NCBI GenBank assembly: GCA_027858145.1
Contig: JAQIDF010000243.1
Coordinates: forward strand, 1-12,095
DNA from: Prolixibacteraceae bacterium
Lineage (GTDB): Bacteria > Bacteroidota > Bacteroidia > Bacteroidales > Prolixibacteraceae
Direction: 5' to 3'
Length of the DNA: 12,095 bases
The translations under genes and the position numbers were made by a program. This document shows, piece after piece, positions 1 through 7,400 of this stretch; the stretch's first letter is position 1, and every line of letters starts with the position of its first letter. Below the pieces are notes generated by a model, which did no database searches, was not told the origin of the DNA, and was given only the letters and a program-made list of their open reading frames with translations.

Positions 1-1223
1 GCAAAAAAGTGCTCAAGCTCAGAAACCCTGATCACACCCCAGTCACCATCATCTTCGTGTGCACGTGACAAGGGCGATTTTAGTAAGGCTCTGTTGTACC
101 AATCAGAATTACCAGTTTGTGTATAAGAATAAAGGTTTAACGAGTTACCAAATTGGAACCAATCTGTCACCTGGTTGTCAGTATTAATTGTAAATGTACT
201 TTTCTTATAGCCGGTTTCAATCACCATTCCTATTTGATTCAGGTGTGAAACACCAATATAGTAATTAGATTTATCACTACCCCCAGCAATAGAAATATCA
301 GTGTTTTGCATGGTACCTGTTTGCATCATTAATGATTTCCAATCGGTATCAACACCTTCTACCTTCGCAGCTTCGCTACTTGTCCACGGTATATCTATAC
401 CTGCATTTTCATATGATTCAGTCCAAAGCTCTAACCAGTCCTCACCATTAAGTAAGTCAAGTTTAAGGTTGCTTTCTGTTTGAATTCCATAATAAGCGTT
501 TAAGGTTACTACAGGCTTGCTGCTTTTTGACCCACGTTTTGTACTTACCAAAATCACTCCGTTGGCTGCCCTAGCACCATAGATAGCTGCAGCTGAAGCA
601 TCTTTTAATACAGAAATTGATTCAATACTATTAGGATTGAGATTGTTAATGTTTGATGTAATTACACCATCAACCACATAAATTGGAGCACTTGTACCAT
701 TTATCGACTGAACGCCCCGGATAAGAACTTCACTTGAGGCACCGGGCATACCTGAATTCGAGGTAATCTGAACACCCGAAGCCTTGCCCTGAATTGCTGT
801 TAAGGGGTTAGCAGCCGGCACCTTGTCGAACCCTTCGGTTGATACAGTTGAAACGGAACCTGTAAGGTCGCTTTTACGTAAACTGCCATAACCAATGGCT
901 ATTACTTCATCAAGACCAATTACATCTTCTTCCATTACAACAGATACCGAACTTTTTCCGGTAATGTTAACTTCTTCAGTTTCCATTCCAATAAATGAAA
1001 AAACCAACGTTTCAACAGTACCGTGCTTTTCAACAGAAAAATTACCATCAACATCAGTAATTGTTCCTTGATTAGTTCCTTTAAAAGAAACTGAAACACC
1101 AGGTAATGACTCTCCTGATTCATTTGTCACATTTCCTGTTATTAATTCTTGTGCTTGCAATCCAAATGAGCAAAACACAACTAACAGGAAGTTAATTAAT
1201 AAAAATCGATTTAAATGTTTCAT
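1..1223 (-). CDS. SusC-like TonB-dependent outer-membrane transporter, N-terminal part (3' end beyond window)
   Basis: An open frame of 407 codons runs from an ATG at 1223 off the left edge without a stop. A signal peptide covers residues 1-25 (hydrophobic LLINFLLVVFCSF, cleavage after LQAQ). A carboxypeptidase-D-regulatory-like beta-sandwich follows (about 26-100, ITGNVTNESGESLPGVSVS). Next comes a TonB-box-like stretch (VIAIGYG, 107-113) and the SusC signature RKSDLTGSV (116-124). The plug domain (about 125-230) ends in the family hallmark KDASAAAIYGARAANGVI (207-224). The start of the beta-barrel is visible and the rest is missing. SusC proteins import oligosaccharides across the outer membrane, powered by TonB, under a SusD lid; susD usually follows directly, which here would be outside the window. 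Four sampled 60-base lines of this gene average 35% GC, against about 46% in five lines from the upstream genes. The family assignment is near certain; the substrate is inferred only from the neighbouring enzymes. Confidence 0.97.
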   Translation of the reverse strand, partial: MKHLNRFLLINFLLVVFCSFGLQAQELITGNVTNESGESLPGVSVSFKGTNQGTITDVDGNFSVEKHGTVETLVFSFIGMETEEVNITGKSSVSVVMEEDVIGLDEVIAIGYGSLRKSDLTGSVSTVSTEGFDKVPAANPLTAIQGKASGVQITSNSGMPGASSEVLIRGVQSINGTSAPIYVVDGVITSNINNLNPNSIESISVLKDASAAAIYGARAANGVILVSTKRGSKSSKPVVTLNAYYGIQTESNLKLDLLNGEDWLELWTESYENAGIDIPWTSSEAAKVEGVDTDWKSLMMQTGTMQNTDISIAGGSDKSNYYIGVSHLNQIGMVIETGYKKSTFTINTDNQVTDWFQFGNSLNLYSYTQTGNSDWYNRALLKSPLSRAHEDDGDWGVIRVSELEHFF

Positions 1224-1244
1224 AAAATTTGTTATTAGGTTTAA

Positions 1245-1268
1245 TTATTAAAGACTGTCTATTAATAA
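1245..1268. promoter_or_regulatory. AT-rich dyad symmetry in the leader of the SusC-like gene
   Basis: In the 79-bp gap between the GH88 fusion gene and the SusC-like gene, TTATTAAAGAC (1245-1255) faces its near-perfect inverted copy GTCTATTAATAA (1257-1268), with one extra base in the second arm and a one-base centre. As an RNA hairpin it would be weak, because it is AT-rich with an impossibly small loop unless the centre opens. It lies 22 bases upstream of the start codon. It could be a protein-binding site or simply chance in AT-rich DNA. I see no convincing Bacteroidota -7 element (TAnnTTTG) in this gap, so I call no promoter. Confidence 0.25.
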
Positions 1269-1302
1269 AAGGTTCGTTGTCAAGTTTTATTTATTTAGTT
1301 TT

Positions 1303-3207
1303 TCATATAAGATCAAATGGTAATACAATCGGAGCACCAATGCGCTGTAGGTAATCAATCATCATTTCAATCTGCTTAAAACCATTGTCGTCCCAACTGA
1401 GCGGATGCCCCTGAATGGCCACGACGTCGTTTGTCGAGAAAAAATAGTAGCTGTTGAAAAAATGGTAAAAATTGGGATGGTGCACCGGATACTCAATATT
1501 CAATGCAGGAATCCTTTCTACTTTCACTTTACTTGTTTCTGCATTTCGGGGGCCATAAAACCAAACTTTCAATTCGGGAAACTGTTCGAGTGCTTTAACG
1601 GTATTTTCATCTGTCCAGTTATAAGGAGCGCCGAAAGTTTTGAACTCAATACCGAGTTTTTCCTTCCCTAATTGTTGAGTTTGTTGCAGGTAGGCCATCT
1701 GTTCGTCGGTGCTTATATTGTAAAAATCAGACTGTCGTTCACCGTTTTTTTCCCATCGCTTGTGCAGTTGTCCGTGGTTCCAAAATTCAAATAATCCGGT
1801 TTTTTGCTGTTTTTTTATCCAATTAAAGTAAAATGTATCTCCTTTTTCGAGCGAGCTGCCTACAATCCCGGGGGCTACTTTACAGTTCTTTTGAAGAGCA
1901 ATTTTTGCAAATCTTTTCCACTCTGCCGGCACCGATGTTTTTTTATCGTACACCAAGTCGTCTGCCTTGATAATCACAGCTGCTTTCTCGCCCACCCAAT
2001 TCCCCGATAGTTTCAGGCGTCGCAGGTTGGCCTCCATAAAATAGTAATCGGCATAATTGATGGGTTCATCAATTTCCGAATTTTTGGGATAATTACCGGT
2101 GCTGTGTTTCAACAGAAAGAAATTATTCTTTCCTGGTTCGGCCCTGTATTCAGGTGACGATAACGAACGCAATATTTGATCAGCCTGACTGAGGTAATAT
2201 TCCTTTTCATCGCCATCGCAATAAAGACTCAATTCATACAGCGCAGAACAGATCACAGCCGCCGCTGAGGCATCGCGCGGTTCATCAGGAATGCCTGGTG
2301 TATCGAAATCCCAATAAGGTATTTTATCTTCCGGCAAATTGGGATGATTAAGAATAAACCCGGCAATTTTACAAGCCTGATCGAGAAATACCTGCTTCCC
2401 GGTTTCACGGTAAGTCATAGTAAAGCCGTATAACCCCCATGCCTGCCCCCTCGCCCATGAGCTTTCGTGCGAATACCCCTGGTGGGTATTCTTTTTCACC
2501 GGTTCCCCGGTTATAGTGTCGTAAGAAACCACGTGATATGAGCTATAGTCGTTTCTGAAATGGTTTTCGAGTGTTTTTTCAGCATGCGACACTGCAATCT
2601 TATAATAGCTTGAATCGCGTGTTTCTCGGCTGGCCCAGAACAACAACTCCAGGTTCAGCATATTGTCAACAATCACCGGATAATCCCACTTATCTTTGTT
2701 GTGATCCCACGACCTGATAGCACCCACCTTAGGATTAAACCGGGTAGTCAACGTTTTTGCCGATTGCAACAAAATTTGCTTGTATTCATTATTGTTAGTT
2801 AAACGGTAGCCATTTCCGAAGCTGGAGTACATTTTAAAACCCATATCATGGGTACCCCCGTTCATCTTTTCCATTTCAATGTTCATGGAATAATGGTCGG
2901 CATTGTCGCGCCATCGCGGGTCGCGGGAATACTCATAAGCCATCCATAAACTTCCGGGGAAAAATCCGCTGGTCCAGTCGCCAGATTTCACAAGTTTAGT
3001 GGCTCCGTCTTCTACAGTCCGGGGACTCATTGAAGAATTGCCTAGCCATTCCAGCATATTCGACATTTGTTTTTCACTGAATTCCAAATTTTCTTTTACC
3101 ACCTCATCAATGCCGGTTTTTTCTGTTTCAGCACAGGAAGAAAACAGCAACATCACTACAGTAAAAGCCAACAGTTTGTTTTTAAAAAAAGCAATCATAG
3201 TTATCAT
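1303..3207 (-). CDS. GH88 unsaturated glucuronyl hydrolase fused to a polysaccharide-deacetylase-like domain, lipoprotein
   Basis: This 634-residue protein has a lipoprotein signal (lipobox LFSSC, lipidated Cys25), so it is membrane-anchored. Residues 35-402 match GH88, an (alpha/alpha) barrel that hydrates and removes 4,5-unsaturated uronic acids left by polysaccharide lyases. The two Asp residues known from Bacillus unsaturated glucuronyl hydrolase appear at D121 (HDMGF) and D181 (VDNMLNLELLFW). SHESSWARGQAWGLYGF (246-262) and EPINYADYYFMEA (381-393) are typical of the family. GH88 enzymes usually end there, near 400 residues. Here about 230 more follow, resembling a NodB/CE4-type deacetylase: KADD (D416, D417), HGQLH (H478, H482), FGAPYN (525-530) and IQGHP (H601). 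The Arg usual in motif 3 is missing and motif 4 is not obvious. The gene starts 15 bp after the lyase gene; an in-frame ATG at 3198 is an alternative start. GH88 is firm, the deacetylase fold likely, its activity unproven. Confidence 0.93.
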   Translation of the reverse strand: MITMIAFFKNKLLAFTVVMLLFSSCAETEKTGIDEVVKENLEFSEKQMSNMLEWLGNSSMSPRTVEDGATKLVKSGDWTSGFFPGSLWMAYEYSRDPRWRDNADHYSMNIEMEKMNGGTHDMGFKMYSSFGNGYRLTNNNEYKQILLQSAKTLTTRFNPKVGAIRSWDHNKDKWDYPVIVDNMLNLELLFWASRETRDSSYYKIAVSHAEKTLENHFRNDYSSYHVVSYDTITGEPVKKNTHQGYSHESSWARGQAWGLYGFTMTYRETGKQVFLDQACKIAGFILNHPNLPEDKIPYWDFDTPGIPDEPRDASAAAVICSALYELSLYCDGDEKEYYLSQADQILRSLSSPEYRAEPGKNNFFLLKHSTGNYPKNSEIDEPINYADYYFMEANLRRLKLSGNWVGEKAAVIIKADDLVYDKKTSVPAEWKRFAKIALQKNCKVAPGIVGSSLEKGDTFYFNWIKKQQKTGLFEFWNHGQLHKRWEKNGERQSDFYNISTDEQMAYLQQTQQLGKEKLGIEFKTFGAPYNWTDENTVKALEQFPELKVWFYGPRNAETSKVKVERIPALNIEYPVHHPNFYHFFNSYYFFSTNDVVAIQGHPLSWDDNGFKQIEMMIDYLQRIGAPIVLPFDLI

Positions 3208-3222
3208 TTTGAATTATCATAA

Positions 3223-4401
3223 TTAATTATTCAGCCACAAAAGGGGATAGCGCATCACCAGGTTACGCTGCACTTCGGTGACTTCGGGGTCGTGTTCCAG
3301 TTCTTTCCACAAATCGATATAAGCTTCGTTGGTATAGGCAACCCCGCCCAATACCAAAGCAGGCTGTGCTACCGGCCAGTTTTCCCAGTAAAGTACATCG
3401 GGCTGGTAAGGCCACGCCGTTTTATCTTTAATATACGGGTAGAGAAATTCCAATCCCTTTTTCAATCCTCTTCCATCGTCGGTAGTATATTCCCAAAGAT
3501 TTTCATCGCCTGCTAAAGTCAGAATTTGTACCAATAAGCTCATGGCATCGAGGTTAAAAATTGAATAGCCATATGGCTTTGTCCTTTCCAGTTCCAGCGG
3601 AAAACTACCATCTTTTGCCATTTGTGAGGGCAGCAGGTGCTCTTTGAACCTGTTTTCGCAAAATTCCAGCATTTCACTGTTTCCGGTAAGTGAAGCATAA
3701 GCCGAAGCCTGCACAGCCCATACCGTTCCGTGGTTATTGGGGTGCACCATCTCTTTTTTGCCATACTCGTGTGTTGAAATCCAGTTCAGAAAATCGCTGA
3801 ACCACGCTTTAATCGTTTCGATATCGCTTTTCTCAACACATGGCGCAACGGCCAGCAGTTCTGCACTCCGGGCAGCTTCAACCAGGTGTAACCCATCAAT
3901 AATTCCAATGCCACGACCGGTATAACGACCCTGTATAGCCTGAGAATAAAGCATGTGCGGATTCATCTTAGTCTTTTCATCCACAAACCAGGCCTTCAGA
4001 TGCTTCATGGCCTCCTGTGCATATTTTTCTTCGCCAGTGAGTACCCACTGGCTGGTCATGGCGCCAACAATGCGGCTCATGCGCACCATGGCATGTCGGT
4101 GAGCCAGAAAATTACCCGGATTGCTTAATCCATCCCGACGCATATAAGGCCCATCGGGATTTTCAGGATCGGGCCACCAATAGTCACCTTCGGAGTAAAA
4201 GTCGTGACGGTTGCCGGTGCTACGCACACAAAAAGTATCAGTAACAGTAACGGCCGGCATTCCCATGTACTCTGTCACGAGGCTGTCGATTCTTTTCTCT
4301 TCAAACGATCTGACTTCTTCCTTCAAAGCATCTTTTCCATCGACCTGACATGACATCAAACCAAAGAAAAACAGAAACACTCCTAAATATCTATTCAGCA
4401 T
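3223..4401 (-). CDS. Alginate-lyase-superfamily (PF05426-type) polysaccharide lyase, lipoprotein
   Basis: The protein has a lipoprotein signal with lipobox GLMSC, then an (alpha/alpha)-toroid body typical of the alginate lyase family that includes PL5 and PL38. Numbering from the longer frame beginning at 4422, landmarks are DYWWPDPENPDGPYMRRDG (80-98), the catalytic-region Asn-His pair in HPNNHGTVWAVQASAYA (227-243) and ERTKPYGYSIFNLDAM (279-294), which supplies the conserved Arg280 and Tyr284/Tyr286. In PL5 the equivalent Asn/His, Arg and Tyr carry out beta-elimination at uronates. The product would carry an unsaturated uronate, exactly the GH88 substrate encoded 15 bp downstream. I place the start at 4401 (MLNRYLGV) because the other ATG, at 4422, lies inside the terminator-like hairpin; the 4401 start gives 392 residues and a better lipoprotein signal. 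Closest CAZy family is probably PL38, judged from memory. Alginate, glucuronan or another polyuronate remain possible substrates. Confidence 0.9.
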   Translation of the reverse strand: MLNRYLGVFLFFFGLMSCQVDGKDALKEEVRSFEEKRIDSLVTEYMGMPAVTVTDTFCVRSTGNRHDFYSEGDYWWPDPENPDGPYMRRDGLSNPGNFLAHRHAMVRMSRIVGAMTSQWVLTGEEKYAQEAMKHLKAWFVDEKTKMNPHMLYSQAIQGRYTGRGIGIIDGLHLVEAARSAELLAVAPCVEKSDIETIKAWFSDFLNWISTHEYGKKEMVHPNNHGTVWAVQASAYASLTGNSEMLEFCENRFKEHLLPSQMAKDGSFPLELERTKPYGYSIFNLDAMSLLVQILTLAGDENLWEYTTDDGRGLKKGLEFLYPYIKDKTAWPYQPDVLYWENWPVAQPALVLGGVAYTNEAYIDLWKELEHDPEVTEVQRNLVMRYPLLWLNN

Positions 4402-4414
4402 AAAATAATCATTT

Positions 4415-4450
4415 AAAAACATGGGTGCAGCTAGTTTATGCTACACCCAT
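4415..4450 (-). terminator. Rho-independent terminator-like hairpin after the giant gene
   Basis: Bases 4421-4431 (ATGGGTGCAGC) pair with 4440-4450 (GCTACACCCAT) around an 8-base loop. Read as minus-strand RNA, all 11 positions pair, with one G-U wobble; in plus-strand RNA that position is an A/C mismatch, which favours minus-strand function. Five U residues follow after one G (4415-4419). The hairpin begins 15 bases after the stop codon of the giant gene and ends 19 bases before the preferred start of the lyase gene. No space remains for a full promoter after it, so partial read-through (attenuation within an operon) is the likelier role than an operon end. Confidence 0.72.
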
Positions 4451-4464
4451 TTCATCTAACTAAA

Positions 4465-7400
4465 CTATTTAATTACGATTTTTTCAATTATTAAGTCGTC
4501 ATTAACAGTAATTGCGTTAACAATATAAACTCCACTCTTCAATATATCAGTTTCATATCGGATGTCATTTAAATTTTTCTGATTAACAATGTTTCTTCCG
4601 GTCAAGTCATAGATTGCTACACTTCTAATCATATCCTGATCAGAAGTAACACGAATCCTGCGGTTAACCGTGTACACCTTCAACATATTTTCCACCAAGT
4701 CATCAACTCCTGTTTCAATCGTAATATTGATCGGATTTTCACCCATGGCAGAGATATTACCTGCTGCATCAATGGCATAAGCATAATAGATTCCGGCAGT
4801 TAATCCCGAAGTAGAAATTTCAACATCGGTATTGGCAGCGGTTACATTGGCAACTGCTGCATTTTTCAATGCTACAGCCGTAATGAAATCGGCGTTGGTT
4901 GATTGTGCTACTCCATCGAGCACGATATATACTTTACCATTATCCTCGCTGCTCTGAACCATTACAGAAGCATCATCACCATTGGTAGCTGATTGTATTT
5001 CGGCGCTGACATCAGGAGCAATACCATCGGTAATGGTAATCGGGCTTTCGTCTTTGTCCGACATATTGCCGCTGCCATCAACGTAATAGGCATAATACAT
5101 TCCGGGAGTAATGGCGTAAGTAGAAATTTCAACATCGGTATAAGAGGCCACTGTTGGTGCTTTAGCTCCATTTCCTGCGGCAACTGCGGCATCAAGGTCG
5201 GCAACTGTCTCCTGGGCTATACCATCGAGAACAATGTATATCTCACCCGAGCCCAGTGAACTTTGTGCTATCACGGTTTCACCACTAGCATTGGTGGCCT
5301 GTTGTTCTTCTGCGAATACAACCGGCAACAATTGTTCAACCATGTAAGTTACACTGTTGTATGCATCATCTATAGCATTACCATTCAGGTCTTCAACACC
5401 CGATACGGTGATGGTAAGTTCAAGTCCGGTTAACCCTATAAAGCTACCGGTAGTCACTACCACCGCATGAAAATTGTACAACTCAACATTGCTAACTGTT
5501 CCGCTTATCCCTGCCGTTCCACTCATGGTGTAGTTGTCCGGATTAATGGCGGTTGTGGTATCAATCCATTCATCAAACCTTATCAATAAGGTAGAATCGG
5601 TTAATGCCAGTACTTCTTGTTTCACTTTTGGCCCGAGTACATCTGCCCAACGCAGGTCACCCAATGGCAAACCATCACTTCCTAAAGTGAAGAGTTCCGT
5701 ATTTCCAAGGGTCAGGTCGCCTTCTTCGGCATTGGCAAACTGTGGATCCTGGTTCCAAACATTGGCTCCCACAACGCCGGTTCCATCGGCTACCGGAGTA
5801 TTCACTTCGTAGTAATTGAAATAATCGATGGAAGATTGACCGGTTTCATCACCATAAACATCAAATATTGTTGGTGATGGACTATTGGTGAAAATAGAAT
5901 TGGTAACAGTCACCATGGTCATTGAATCGGCAATAATAATATCATCATCTTCTGACCCCACGTTGTAGAAAGTACAGTGATCGATGTTGATCGGGTATTC
6001 TTTATTCACCGAAGGTTGGTCTCTTACCGCAATCACGCGCTCAGGAATATTCATGAAAGTACAGTTACTGATTTCCAGCTTGTCCCACTGTGGCGAATCT
6101 TCCGACGAAAGTCCTGTCATACTGATGGCTTCCATATCTTCGAAAATACAGTTGCGGAAAATCAGACTGTCGCCATAAGTGCCGCCATATGTTTTCACAA
6201 TGGTTCCGGTTGCTTTTAATGTCCCGTGAAAGTGACAATCTTCAGCAACAATAGAGTAATTACCAATATTTGATTCAGCCCTGATCATATATTTCATAGG
6301 ATATAAAGCATGCTCTTTACTATCAATTTCAAGACCTTTCAGTGTCAATGAAGCGCCATCGGCATACAACCTGAACATTTGGTAAGTTGATGATTCCTGG
6401 AAGTTGCTTAGTACCGGGCGTTCAGTTACATCTTCATCGGCCATGATGGTAATTTTAGCGGTAAGTTTATGCCATGCACTAAGGGCATAATCACCGCCGC
6501 TGGTGGTTAATACAAACACATCACCATCGTTGGCCGAAATAATATCGTTGGACAGTTGATCGGTTTCTTCATCGGTATAATACCTTACACGGGGAACATA
6601 TTCAGTAACAGCAACAACAGCTTCGCTTACAACTGAAATATTTCCGGCCATATCAACCGCGTAGGCGTAATAATTACCGGGTGTTACACCAGCCATCGAA
6701 ACTGCTATCTCCAGTTCTCCATCAAGCTCGATGGTTCCCATGACACCTTTTGCAGCATCTACAGCCGCTTCCAGTTCACTCAGTGTTGAAGCAACTTCTC
6801 CTTCCAGTACCAGGTATATGGCTCCGGGCTCGGTCGATGCCACCATAACCCCATCGGCATTAGCTGCATTAGTAACTTCCTGTGCCTCAAGTGTAACTTC
6901 AGGAGCAACCGGGTCGGTAATCACCACTGTATTTTCACTTTGCAGTGAAATATTTTCGTAAGCATCAACGGCATAAGCATGGTAAGTTCCCACCAATAAA
7001 CCGGCAACAGAAACCTGCACATCGGTATTGGCTGTTTCAACTACAGCACTAGCTCCTTTGCGGTTTTCAATGGCTGCTTCAAAATCACTAACAGATGCTT
7101 GCTCTTCACCGTCCATAACCAGGTAAACCATCCCCGCTTCTGAACTTTGCACTGTTGCTATCACACCGTTTTCATTGGTCAGTTCCAGGACTTCCATAGA
7201 AATTACAGGAGCTGTCTCATCCAGATAAGTATATGTGGCAACATTGCTTTCTTCAATGGCATTTCCCAAAACATCGGTAACATTTTCAACGGTAACCACA
7301 ACGGTCTGGTTGGTTTCTATGGTACTTAAATCGGGTACTTCAAGCACCACGCTCATGGCATCTTCTGCAACAACAGCTTCTGTCGGGTTGCCGGTTAAGC

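Noticed and set aside
935..1123. A 62-codon minus-strand frame
   Set aside because: It is an alternative frame inside the SusC-like gene; the correct frame gives signal peptide, regulatory-like domain and plug without a break.
1278..1283. TTGACA on the minus strand as a -35 promoter element
   Set aside because: No TATAAT-like or TAnnTTTG element follows at a proper distance, and Bacteroidota promoters do not use the classical -35 hexamer.
4402..4422. Starting the lyase gene at the ATG at 4422
   Set aside because: That codon sits in the stem of the terminator-like hairpin, and the seven extra residues lengthen an already complete lipoprotein signal.
4714..7206. The repeated DNA of the giant gene as a CRISPR-like or mobile-element array
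   Set aside because: The repeats stay in frame, translate to one conserved protein module and lack short regular spacers, terminal inverted repeats or a transposase.
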